Shown: piece by piece, positions 51,775 to 59,542 of the stretch
How the letters are laid out: each line of letters begins with the position of its first letter
Position numbering within the stretch: the stretch's first letter is position 1
Origin: an uncultured bacterium
GTDB taxonomy: Bacteria; Actinomycetota; Coriobacteriia; Coriobacteriales; Coriobacteriaceae
Direction: 5' to 3'
DNA: 64,000 nucleotides
Assembly (NCBI GenBank): GCA_905215385.1
Contig: CAJMPY010000015.1
Location: forward strand, 1-64,000
Program-made: the position numbers and the translations under genes
Notes under the pieces: model-generated
What the model saw: the letters and a program-made list of their open reading frames with translations, nothing else
Database searches by the model: none
What the model was told of the DNA's origin: nothing

Positions 51775-51820
51775 CAAAAAAGACCCGTGGCGTACGCGCC
51801 GCGCGTACAACCACGAGTCT
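51775..51820 (-). terminator. Riboswitch-controlled terminator before mntP
   Basis: On the minus strand AGACTCGTGGTTGTACGCGC pairs with GCGTACGCCACGGGTCT, then TTTTTTG. Its left arm overlaps the ACGAGAC block of the aptamer, so Mn2+ binding would block terminator formation and allow mntP transcription (inference from known members). Confidence 0.8.
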
Positions 51821-51911
51821 CGTTCATTAAGGCAAGCCAGACCGTGTCGGCCAGTATGTTGACTTGCCGCGCCACCGGAGGCGAACCCGGTCACGCGACT
51901 ACTCCCTCATT
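51811..51911 (-). promoter_or_regulatory. yybP-ykoY manganese riboswitch
   Basis: Read on the minus strand it has the conserved blocks GGGAGTAG, a GC-rich arm with the loop GTTCGCC, AGTCAACATACTGGCC, the hairpin CACGGTCTGGCTTGCC and finally AACGAGACT. These match the yybP-ykoY class, and the gene behind it is mntP. Confidence 0.88.
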
Positions 51912-52069
51912 CATGTGAATCCCGATGCTACCACATGAACAGCTCATTTGGGTTGAGGCTCTCAGCGGTGTTCGCTCATTCTGTAAGCATCGGATTTCGC
52001 GAGCGCCGCGGGGACAAACCGTGAGAAACTATTTAGCGTTTATGGAGCGTATGCGATGGGAGCGATGCC

Positions 52070-53137
52070 TTGGATAAGAACGAGCTGCAAAAGCGTATGG
52101 AACAGGCCATCCGCCTGACGGCACCTGGCCAGCCGATCCGCACCGCCCTCGACATGATCATTGCTGGTCACCTGGGCGCTCTTATTTGCGTCGGCGACAC
52201 CGAAAACGTGCTCGCTGCTGGTAACGACGGCTTCCCGCTCAACATTTCGTTTACCTCGAACCGCCTGTTCGAGCTTTCCAAGATGGACGGCGCCATCGTC
52301 ATCGACGGCGACCTCACCCAGATCCTGCGCGCCAACTTCCACCTCAATCCCGATCCCTCGCTTGCCACGAGTGAGACGGGCATGCGTCACCGCACCGCCG
52401 CCCGCATGTCGGTGCTCACGGATGCCATCGTGATCTCGGTCTCGGCCCGTCGTGCCGTCGTCAACGTGTACGTTCACGGCAAGAGCTACGAGATCCAGCC
52501 CGTCACCACCATCATGAGCTCGGTCAACCAGCTCGTCGCCACGCTCCAGACTACCCGTCAGTCGCTCGACCGCTCCCTGCTGCGCCTGACGGCCCTCGAG
52601 CTCGACGACTACGTTACGCTCGCCGACATTACCGGGATTTTCTCGAGCTTCGAGATCATGCAGCAGGCAAAGACCGAACTTAAGGATTGCATTGTCAAGC
52701 TGGGCAACCAGGGCAAGCTCGTGCAGATGCAGCTCGAGCAGCTCGCCGGCTCCAGCATGGATACCGAGTACGACCTGATGATTCGCGACTATGCGAGCGA
52801 TTCCTCCGAGGCCAATGCCGAAAAGATCCGCGCCAACCTGAGCCGTATGACGCCTAAGGACCTGTCCGACCCACAGCATGTGGCGGCGGTTCTGGGTTAC
52901 GACGACCTGGACGAGGACTCCGTCATGACGCCGCTGGGCCTGCGCACGCTTTCGCGCGTGTCCGTCGTGCGCGACGGCGTGGCCGAGAAAATCGTCGACG
53001 AGTACGGCTCGTTGCAGGAGCTCATGGACGACATCAGCGAGGACCCGGAGCGCTTGGGCGACTTTGGCGTTAACAACCCTGCCATTCTTGCGGACTCCCT
53101 GTACCGCATGAAGGGCACCAAACAGGGGAACGCATAA
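52070..53137 (+). CDS. disA: Diadenylate cyclase DisA
   Basis: 355 aa from TTG 52070; no in-frame ATG or GTG precedes it and GGGAG lies 7 nt upstream. The DAC domain (1-150) has DGAIVID (73-75) and TGMRHRTAARMS (Arg-His-Arg 106-108) for c-di-AMP synthesis from two ATP. A helical linker follows, and the C-terminal part (about 270-345) carries helix-hairpin-helix features of the DNA-binding domain. DisA scans DNA for branched structures. radA, often upstream, is absent. The stop overlaps the ispD start (TAATG). Confidence 0.95.
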   Translation: MDKNELQKRMEQAIRLTAPGQPIRTALDMIIAGHLGALICVGDTENVLAAGNDGFPLNISFTSNRLFELSKMDGAIVIDGDLTQILRANFHLNPDPSLATSETGMRHRTAARMSVLTDAIVISVSARRAVVNVYVHGKSYEIQPVTTIMSSVNQLVATLQTTRQSLDRSLLRLTALELDDYVTLADITGIFSSFEIMQQAKTELKDCIVKLGNQGKLVQMQLEQLAGSSMDTEYDLMIRDYASDSSEANAEKIRANLSRMTPKDLSDPQHVAAVLGYDDLDEDSVMTPLGLRTLSRVSVVRDGVAEKIVDEYGSLQELMDDISEDPERLGDFGVNNPAILADSLYRMKGTKQGNA

Positions 53138-53865
53138 TGGCGCCCGTATGCGCCGTGGTCGTTGCCGGTGGCAGCGGCCAGCGCTTTGGAAATCCCGGCG
53201 GCAAGCAGCTCGTTAACGTGGCGGGCCGTCCGCTCATGAGCTGGTCTATCCGTGCGTTCGATCGTAGCGACAAGGTCGGTCACATCGTGGTGGTGTGTCC
53301 TGCCGAGCGTCGTGTCGAGATGCGCCGCCTGGCCATCAGCCCGTATTCGTATAGCACGCCCATCAGCTTTGCCGATGCCGGCGATACCCGCCAGGACTCC
53401 ACCCGTGCCGGCGTGCATGCGGTACCGGCGGGTTTCGAATATGTCGCCATCCACGACGGCGCCCGTCCGCTCATCACGACCGAGGCCATCGATCACGCGA
53501 TCGACGTGCTTGTGGGTGACCGCTCGCTCGACGGCGTCGTGTGCGGCCAGCCCGCGATCGACACGCTCAAGATCGTCGACGGCGACAATATCGTCGAGAC
53601 GCCGCCGCGCGAGCTCTATTGGGCCGCGCAGACGCCGCAGATCTTTAGCGTCGATGCTATGAAGCGCGCCCACGCTGCAGCCATTGCCGAGGGCTTTATC
53701 GGTACCGACGATTCGTCACTGGTCGAGCGCATGGGTGGGCGCGTCCGCTGCGTCCAGAGCCCGCGCGATAACCTTAAGGTGACGGTGCCCGAGGACCTGC
53801 GCCCCGTAACCGCGATTCTGCTTGGCCGTATGGCCGAGGGAGAGGACCTTCCCCATGTTCAGTAA
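53137..53865 (+). CDS. ispD: 2-C-methyl-D-erythritol 4-phosphate cytidylyltransferase
   Basis: 242 aa. MEP pathway enzyme joining CTP and methylerythritol phosphate. Nucleotidyltransferase loop VVAGGSGQRFGNPGGKQLVN, RQDSTRAGVHAVP, IHDGARPLIT and LYWAAQTPQIFSVDAMKRAH. Start overlaps disA by 1 nt, and its end overlaps ispF by 11 nt, so disA-ispD-ispF are translationally linked. Confidence 0.96.
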   Translation: MAPVCAVVVAGGSGQRFGNPGGKQLVNVAGRPLMSWSIRAFDRSDKVGHIVVVCPAERRVEMRRLAISPYSYSTPISFADAGDTRQDSTRAGVHAVPAGFEYVAIHDGARPLITTEAIDHAIDVLVGDRSLDGVVCGQPAIDTLKIVDGDNIVETPPRELYWAAQTPQIFSVDAMKRAHAAAIAEGFIGTDDSSLVERMGGRVRCVQSPRDNLKVTVPEDLRPVTAILLGRMAEGEDLPHVQ

Positions 53866-54349
53866 CCTGCGCATTGGCCACGGCTACGACGTCCACCGTT
53901 TGGTGGAGGGGCGTCGATGTATCATCGGCGGGGTCGACATTCCCTACGAGCGCGGCCTGCTGGGCCACTCGGATGCCGATGTGCTTGCGCACGCCTTGGC
54001 CGACGCCATTCTGGGCGCCTGCCGCGGGGGAGACATCGGCAAGCTATTCCCCGACACCGATTCCGCCTACGAGGGTGCCGATTCGATGGTGCTGCTCGCT
54101 CGCGTGATGGACTATGCGCGCGAGTTGGGCTTTGAGTTTGTCGATGCCGATTGCACCATTGCCTGTCAGCAGCCCAAGATCACCCCGCACCGCGATGCCA
54201 TGCGCGCCAACCTTGCCCATGCCTTGGGCGTTGACGTCGAAAACGTGGGCGTCGCCGCCACTACGACCGAAAAGCTCGGTTGGGAAGGCCAGGGCGAGGG
54301 AATCGGTGCCTGGGCCGTCTGCCTGCTACAGAAAACCGTTAAGGAGTAA
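53855..54349 (+). CDS. ispF: 2-C-methyl-D-erythritol 2,4-cyclodiphosphate synthase
   Basis: 164 aa from ATG 53855, with GAGAGGA before it inside ispD. Zinc-binding IGHGYDVHRLVEG (Asp12, His14) and LLGHSDADVLAHALADAILG; C-terminal TTTEKLGWEGQGEGIGAWAV. It catalyses the ring-forming step after IspE. Ispd and IspF are adjacent single-function proteins here, not a fusion. Confidence 0.97.
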   Translation: MFSNLRIGHGYDVHRLVEGRRCIIGGVDIPYERGLLGHSDADVLAHALADAILGACRGGDIGKLFPDTDSAYEGADSMVLLARVMDYARELGFEFVDADCTIACQQPKITPHRDAMRANLAHALGVDVENVGVAATTTEKLGWEGQGEGIGAWAVCLLQKTVKE

Positions 54350-54352
54350 CGA

Positions 54353-55819
54353 ATGCGTATCTACAATAGCGCTACCCATAAAAAGGAAGAGTTCCAGCCC
54401 ATCGAGTCCGGCAAGGTCAGCATGTACGTGTGCGGCCCCACGGTCTACGACAACATCCACATCGGCAATGCCCGCACGTTCATCAGCTTTGACGTGATTC
54501 GTCGCTGGCTCATCGCGAGCGGCTACGAGGTCACGTTCGCCCAGAACCTCACCGATGTCGATGACAAGATCATCAAGCGCGCCAACGAGCAGGGCCGTAC
54601 GGCTGCCGAGGTCGCGACGGAGTTCTCCGACAAGTTCATCGGCGTCATGCGCGCCGCCAACGTGCTCGATCCCGATGTGCGCCCCCGCGCCACCAAGGAG
54701 ATCGGCCCCATGATCGCCATGATCAAGACGCTTATCGAGCAGGGCCACGCTTACGCAGCCGATAACGGCGATGTGTACTTTGCCGTGCGCAGCGATCCCA
54801 ACTATGGTCAGGTCTCGGGCCGCAACATCGACGACCTTATGGTTGGCGCGCGCATCGAGGAGAACGAGGACAAGAACGACCCGCTCGACTTTGCCCTGTG
54901 GAAGGCCGCCAAGCCCGGCGAGCCCAGCTGGCCGAGCCCCTGGGGCGAGGGCCGTCCCGGCTGGCACACCGAGTGCGCCGCCATGGTGCACCGCTACCTG
55001 GGCACCCCGATCGACATCCACGGCGGCGGCTCCGATCTTGCCTTCCCGCATCACGAGAACGAGTGCGCCCAGGTCACCTGCGCCTGGCACCAGGGCTTCT
55101 CCAACACCTGGATGCACACGGGCATGCTGCTGGTAGACGGCGAGAAGATGTCCAAGTCGCTCGGCAACTTCTTTACGCTGGCCGAGGTACTCGAGCAGCA
55201 CTCCGCTGCCGCCCTGCGCCTGCTGATGCTGCAGACGAGCTATCGCTCGCCGCTCGACTTTTCTTGGGAGCGCCTGGAGGGTGCCGAGAACTCGCTCACG
55301 CGTATCGCCGGTACGGTCGAGAACCTGCGCTGGGCCGCGAACCATGCGACGGCCGACGCCGATGAGGCAGCATCCGAGGCGTTTGCCTCCAAGGCCGCCG
55401 AGACCCGTGCCACCTTTAAGGAGTGCATGGACGACGACTTTAACACCGCCGGCGCCATGGGCGCCGTCTTTGGCTTTGTGACCGAGTGCAACCAGTACCT
55501 GGAGCAGGCGGGCGACGCTGCCGACAAGGCCGCCGCGCTTGCCGCCGCCGATACGCTGGTCGAGCTGCTCGACACATTTGGCGTTGAGCTTCCCGAGCCC
55601 AAGGTCGAGCTGCCGCTGGGCCTGCTGGGCGTTGCCGCCGGCCTAGTCGCCTACACGGGTGACGACGTGGACGAGGCCGCTGCCAAGATTCTCGAGGCCC
55701 GCGCCGAGGCCCGCGCCGCCAAGAACTGGGATCTGGCCGACGCCATCCGCGACCAGCTCAAGGACCTCGGGCTGACGATCGAGGATACTGCCGCTGGCAC
55801 CCGTATTAAGAGTCTCTAG
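54353..55819 (+). CDS. cysS: Cysteinyl-tRNA synthetase
   Basis: 488 aa, class I. HIGH-type PTVYDNIHIGNARTFISFD, zinc ligands Cys in YVCGPTVY and in WHTECAAM, HHENECAQ, and KMSKSLGNFFTL. The C-terminal helical anticodon region ends EDTAAGTRIKSL. AAGGAG site, 3 bp after ispF. The ispD-ispF-cysS-rlmB-NYN order resembles that of Bacillus, without mrnC. Confidence 0.97.
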   Translation: MRIYNSATHKKEEFQPIESGKVSMYVCGPTVYDNIHIGNARTFISFDVIRRWLIASGYEVTFAQNLTDVDDKIIKRANEQGRTAAEVATEFSDKFIGVMRAANVLDPDVRPRATKEIGPMIAMIKTLIEQGHAYAADNGDVYFAVRSDPNYGQVSGRNIDDLMVGARIEENEDKNDPLDFALWKAAKPGEPSWPSPWGEGRPGWHTECAAMVHRYLGTPIDIHGGGSDLAFPHHENECAQVTCAWHQGFSNTWMHTGMLLVDGEKMSKSLGNFFTLAEVLEQHSAAALRLLMLQTSYRSPLDFSWERLEGAENSLTRIAGTVENLRWAANHATADADEAASEAFASKAAETRATFKECMDDDFNTAGAMGAVFGFVTECNQYLEQAGDAADKAAALAAADTLVELLDTFGVELPEPKVELPLGLLGVAAGLVAYTGDDVDEAAAKILEARAEARAAKNWDLADAIRDQLKDLGLTIEDTAAGTRIKSL

Positions 55820-55825
55820 TATTTG

Positions 55826-55928
55826 TCGACCGTTCGAGGTGCGGCAGATTGCCTTGAAAGAGGAGGGCATAGACCTGGTGGTCATGCCCGACGATTGAAA
55901 GGCAAGGTGCCGTGGCTCGGACGGTCGA
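55826..55928 (+). ncRNA. Unassigned multi-helix leader between cysS and rlmB
   Basis: Four nested helices on one axis: TCGACCGT (55826-55833) with ACGGTCGA (55921-55928), plus GAG/CTC inside; CGGCA (55842-55846) with TGCCG (55908-55912); GCCTT (55851-55855) with AAGGC (55899-55903); GGGCAT plus GACC (55865-55875) with GGTC plus ATGCCC (55880-55889). The purine-rich internal loops are TTGAAAGAGGA-like and GACGATTGA. It matches no riboswitch class that I recognise. No T-tract, so a simple terminator is less likely. Confidence 0.5.
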
Positions 55929-55962
55929 TTCTTGTTCGTTATCTATTTAAGGAGGCCGTTAT

Positions 55963-56847
55963 ATGGCCGACAATCGCAAGCGTGCATCGCGTGGGGGCAA
56001 GCAGGCTGCTTCTGGCTCGCGTCCGATTCGCCGCAACGACCGCGCTGCCGCTCCCAAGGGCCAGCGCGAGCGTAGCCGCGATAACGTCCAGGTTCCCAAG
56101 GGCGAGTTTATCGAAGGTCGTCGTGCTGCCGCCGAGGCGCTGCGCACCGGTTTTCCCGTCAAGTGCGCGCTCATTGCCGAGGGCGGGGAGCGCGATGCCG
56201 CTCTGTCTCGTCTGGTCGACGACCTCAACGCCGCGGGCGTCCGCATTAAGTATGTGCAGCGCGCGCAGCTCGACGCACTGTCGAGCCATGGCGCTCACCA
56301 GGGCATCGCGCTCGAGGTTGGCAACTTCCCCTATGCCGATGTCGCCGATATTCTCGACCGCGCGGGCGACAGTCCGGCGCTCGTCATCGTGCTCGACCAT
56401 GTGACCGATGACGGTAACTTTGGCGCCATCGTGCGCTCTGCCGAGGTCGTGGGCGCCGCGGGCGTCATCATCGCCAACAAGCGTGCCGCCGGCGTGACCG
56501 TGGGCAGCTACAAGACTTCAGCCGGCGCCGTCATGCATCTGCCTATCGCGCAGGTGCCCAACATCGCCCGTGCGCTCGACGATCTTAAGGCCGCTGGCTT
56601 TTGGGTGGGCGGCGCTTCCGAGCACGCCGAGGGCAGCTGCTGGGATGCTCCCTTCGAGGGCCGCGTGGCGCTCGTCATGGGCTCCGAGGGTGATGGCATC
56701 TCGCGTCTGGTGCTCGAGAAATGCGACTTTTTAACCAAGCTTCCCCAGCGCGGCATGACCGAGAGCCTCAACGTTGCCCAGGCGACCACGGCGCTGTGCT
56801 TTGAGTGGCTGCGTCGCAACGCCGGCGAGCTCATGGGGGAGGAGTAG
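55963..56847 (+). CDS. rlmB: 23S rRNA 2'-O-ribose methyltransferase (RlmB/TrmH family)
   Basis: 294 aa. A basic N-terminal tail of about 45 residues (Arg/Lys/Ala), then the substrate-binding part KGEFIEGRRAAAEALRTG, then the SPOUT knot: LDHVTDDGNFGAIVRSAEVV, VALVMGSEGDGISRLVLEKC and MTESLNVAQATTALCFEWLR. AAGGAGG before the ATG. Its mRNA begins with, or follows, the structured leader described above. Specificity (Gm2251-type) is assumed from the family. Confidence 0.92.
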   Translation: MADNRKRASRGGKQAASGSRPIRRNDRAAAPKGQRERSRDNVQVPKGEFIEGRRAAAEALRTGFPVKCALIAEGGERDAALSRLVDDLNAAGVRIKYVQRAQLDALSSHGAHQGIALEVGNFPYADVADILDRAGDSPALVIVLDHVTDDGNFGAIVRSAEVVGAAGVIIANKRAAGVTVGSYKTSAGAVMHLPIAQVPNIARALDDLKAAGFWVGGASEHAEGSCWDAPFEGRVALVMGSEGDGISRLVLEKCDFLTKLPQRGMTESLNVAQATTALCFEWLRRNAGELMGEE

Positions 56848-56850
56848 CGC

Positions 56851-57528
56851 ATGTCCAAGAAGAACCGCGCCAAGTCCAAGGCCAAGCGCTTTGGCGAGGG
56901 CTCGGCCAAGCCGATTGTTTCGGCCGCGACCTATGGCGTGGGCGGCAATGCGTTTGCGCAGGCCATCGCCGATCCGGTCTCGACGGTGCACTCCAACAAG
57001 CCCGAGCTGCTTGTGGTTGACGGTTACAACGTGATCCACTGCACGCCGCGCTACGAAAAGCTCGTGTACGACCATTCCGACGATCCATATTCCAGCGACG
57101 TTCACGATATGGCGCGCACCGCCCTCATCAACGACGTCGCCGCCTTTGCCCAGGGCCGCTACGAGGCCGTGATCGTGTTCGACGGTGCGGGCAATATCTC
57201 CAGCGAGCGCCCCAACCTGCCGGCCCGTGGCGTGCGCATCGAGTTTTCGCCGACGGGTGTCTCTGCCGATACCGTGGTGCAGAAGCTCTGCATTGAGGCG
57301 CGCGAGGAAGGTCGCGCGTGCTCCGTGGTGTCGAGCGACGGCACGATCCAGGCCGTCGTCATGGGCAAGGGAGTCACGCGCATCTCGAGCCGCATGCTGG
57401 TGGACGAGATCAAGCAGATCGATAACGACGTTCACGAGGCAGAGGAAGCTCCGCAGATCAAGATGACCCTGGGCAGCCGCCTGAGCCCCGATGCCCTGGC
57501 AAAGCTCAAGGCCCTCCGCGGGAGGTAG
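56851..57528 (+). CDS. NYN-domain ribonuclease (YacP/Rae1-like)
   Basis: 225 aa. Basic N-terminal tail of 45 residues, then the PIN-like NYN domain: LLVVDGYNVIHCTPRYEKL, YEAVIVFDGAGNISSERPN, FSPTGVSADTVVQKLC and VVSSDGTIQAVVMGKGVTRI, with acidic residues in the places expected for metal binding. Bacillus Rae1 (YacP) cuts mRNA in the ribosome A site. Starts 3 bp after rlmB, the same order as in Bacillus. A short tail of 50 residues ends in LSPDALAKLKALRGR. Confidence 0.88.
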   Translation: MSKKNRAKSKAKRFGEGSAKPIVSAATYGVGGNAFAQAIADPVSTVHSNKPELLVVDGYNVIHCTPRYEKLVYDHSDDPYSSDVHDMARTALINDVAAFAQGRYEAVIVFDGAGNISSERPNLPARGVRIEFSPTGVSADTVVQKLCIEAREEGRACSVVSSDGTIQAVVMGKGVTRISSRMLVDEIKQIDNDVHEAEEAPQIKMTLGSRLSPDALAKLKALRGR

Positions 57529-57555
57529 GGGAGCTGACGGTGCGACGCTGTCTCG

Positions 57556-58896
57556 CTAACTCCATTCAGCGATGTCGATCATTCTACGGAGGCGCCATGT
57601 AAGTGCCTCTTTTAGATATGGCAGCCTTGCCGTGAGCGCGTCGTTTCTGGACAGAATCTCGAGTGCCTCGTCAACGAAGCCTTCGAGTTTGTCGCCGTCA
57701 AACCAGCTCATATCCTCAACAAGCAGCATTTGTTTCGCGGGGCTTGAATGAAACTGCGCGCTGGTAAAACTGTGCTCTCCTGCCCGAAGCTCCTCAAGAG
57801 AAATGTTGCACCAGAGCGATGAGCCCGAATCGAAGATGGGGGCAGGTCTGCAGGTTAGCGTGTTGACGTTTCGTACAAGGCCAAAGTTACGCCAATGGCG
57901 GTCATAGTTGGCGATGATGTCGTCGCATACAATCATGCGGTCAAGGGCATCCTTGACGCCTGTCACCCCGAGCTCTTCGCAGTTTGCTACATATCGCTCG
58001 TAGTCGGTTAGCCGGTCGTCCGCATTTGCGTGCTGGTTTACATAGAACGCAGGGACATATTCTTCTTCGTCAGTTAAGAAGACATCGCATGTGCTCAGGG
58101 CAGAAGTACCTGCGCCTTCGAGCGAATAGGGTACATAATCGCAAGCGTTTAGGATGCGACGGTGAAGTGCAGTCGCCACCAGCTCGTTATAAGGTTCCTG
58201 GTTTAGATGTGCACCTGCTTTGTGGAGGATTCGACGGTCACCCTCGCACGTCCAATACTTTTGAAGATTGCCGTCCGAGGTGTTGTCGGGCTTTGCAGCA
58301 GCTGCCTTACCCTCTGGGGCGAAGGGCGCGATGGACAGAGAGACGTCGTCAAAAGCATTATTGAAGAAGTTAATATCTTTCCACGCGAGACCGGAGCCTT
58401 GGGGTCTAATCCAATACTGGTCGGATAAGGAGAGGCCAAGATTTCGCTGTACGAGTTCATCGGGAACATCAACTGCGGCTTCTGCAAGCAGGGAGGCTAG
58501 CCCAATGCGTGCGAGCGGGATACCGCGGCCGCGCCACCAGATGCGGAAGGAGTCGAGCGATACAGGTTTGCTGGGAGTAAAAACTCCAATAGGGGCGTGG
58601 GCACGATCGACGTCGGCGCCGATGTGGGTGAAGTCTTTCCGTGATCTGCTGTAGACCAGCTGGGCCACTTCGTGCGTGCGGTTCATGAGGGTAAATGCGA
58701 TTTCGCTTTTCCCATGCCCGCGACGAGGCCGTCCCCCTCTTTTGGTTGCGGAGCGGAGTCGCGTGTCTACGCTGTCTTTGTCGATAAGCCACACGCCAGA
58801 AGCCTTGCGGGCGGTCAGCGCGCCGTTCTTAATGAGCTCCTGCACCCTGCGCGGGGTGATGCCGAGCAGCTCGGCTGCTTCCTTTGTAGTTAACAT
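57556..58896 (-). CDS. HTH-HipA-like kinase fusion protein
   Basis: 446 aa. Residues 1-50 form an excisionase/MerR-type helix-turn-helix (LTTKEAAELLGITPRRVQEL, IKNGALTARKASGVWLIDKD). The rest is a divergent HipA-like kinase: SGLAWKDINFFNNAFDDVSL, NLQKYWTCEGDRRILHKAG in the nucleotide-loop position, catalytic CDDIIANYDRHWRNFGLVRN and metal-binding APIFDSGSSLW. DNA binding and kinase are thus on one chain, with no separate antitoxin gene next to it. An inverted-repeat operator lies upstream. AT-richer than core genes. Confidence 0.8.
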   Translation of the reverse strand: MLTTKEAAELLGITPRRVQELIKNGALTARKASGVWLIDKDSVDTRLRSATKRGGRPRRGHGKSEIAFTLMNRTHEVAQLVYSRSRKDFTHIGADVDRAHAPIGVFTPSKPVSLDSFRIWWRGRGIPLARIGLASLLAEAAVDVPDELVQRNLGLSLSDQYWIRPQGSGLAWKDINFFNNAFDDVSLSIAPFAPEGKAAAAKPDNTSDGNLQKYWTCEGDRRILHKAGAHLNQEPYNELVATALHRRILNACDYVPYSLEGAGTSALSTCDVFLTDEEEYVPAFYVNQHANADDRLTDYERYVANCEELGVTGVKDALDRMIVCDDIIANYDRHWRNFGLVRNVNTLTCRPAPIFDSGSSLWCNISLEELRAGEHSFTSAQFHSSPAKQMLLVEDMSWFDGDKLEGFVDEALEILSRNDALTARLPYLKEALTWRLRRMIDIAEWS

Positions 58897-58911
58897 CGCG
58901 AAACCCTTCGC

Positions 58912-58972
58912 CAGAACGAATAGTTTTTCTATTCCATTGTAATTAAAACTATTCGTTCTGACGAATAGTTTT
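58912..58972 (-). promoter_or_regulatory. Operator of the HTH-HipA gene: inverted repeat plus a third copy
   Basis: CAGAACGAATAGTTTT (58912-58927) is inverted exactly at 58945-58960, and ACGAATAGTTTT follows directly at 58961-58972 as a third, shortened copy. It begins 16 bp upstream of the start codon. Self-repression by the protein's HTH domain is inferred. Confidence 0.75.
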
Positions 58973-59056
58973 GAGATGTGATCGGTCGAAGGGTCTGTTG
59001 CGCCCCGTCCGTAATTCCTTTATTCTTAACTGGCTTCGCGCGAAAGCGCCAAGCGT

Positions 59057-59131
59057 GCCAGTGTGGCGCAACGGTAGCGCAACTGATTTGTAATCAGTGG
59101 GTTGCAGGTTCGATTCCTGTCACTGGCTCCA
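59057..59131 (+). tRNA. tRNA-Thr (anticodon TGT)
   Basis: 75 nt with encoded CCA. Acceptor GCCAGTG pairs with CACTGGC; anticodon stem-loop CTGAT-TTGTAAT-CAG region with TGT; T arm GCAGGTTCGATTCCTGT. A common border for integrated islands; the defence locus begins shortly after it. Confidence 0.95.
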
Positions 59132-59140
59132 TGAGAGTTT

Positions 59141-59180
59141 CGGGCTCTGTTCCCTTGTGGAGCAGAGCCCGTTTCTTATT
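59141..59180 (+). terminator. Terminator of tRNA-Thr
   Basis: CGGGCTCTGTTCC (59141-59153) pairs with GGAGCAGAGCCCG (59159-59171) with one mismatch, followed by TTTCTTATTTT. Confidence 0.9.
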
Positions 59181-59224
59181 TTGGTGAGTTATCGGGCTCG
59201 ACGTCCGTCTCGTTCCCCAATTTG

Positions 59225-59386
59225 TCTCAATCTATAACGCCAAGACGGCTTAATCGTTTCTAGCTGTTACAGATCGAGACGAAAGGTCGAGGATCGGTCC
59301 ATTTATCTTGATCTGTAACAGACAGGAGAGGGATATCGGTCTAGGTGTTACAGATTGAGATGAAAGTCGCACGCCAATCCCCATAC
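59225..59386 (+). repeat. Diverged 81-bp tandem duplication, each unit a hairpin
   Basis: Unit 1 (59225-59305) has TCTCAATCTATAAC and, 28 nt on, GTTACAGATCGAGACGAAAG. Unit 2 (59306-59386) has TCTTGATCTGTAAC and GTTACAGATTGAGATGAAAG at the same positions. Each site recurs exactly 81 bp later. Within a unit the two sites are inverted and could pair over 14 bp. Spacer sequences have diverged while the sites are kept. Located between tRNA-Thr and the helicase gene; the rest of this gap has no gene. Confidence 0.7.
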
Positions 59387-59542
59387 TTGTGGTACCGCGC
59401 TGACCGAATAATTGACATCCCCGCAAGGCGTTTTGCATGTCTCGGTTTAGACTGATAGCTTAAGTGCCGATAAGGCTCGACAGCGATGCAAGAAGCGGCG
59501 CCGAGCATTTTGTTCCCAGACGCTGCATTCGAAAGGCGTTTT

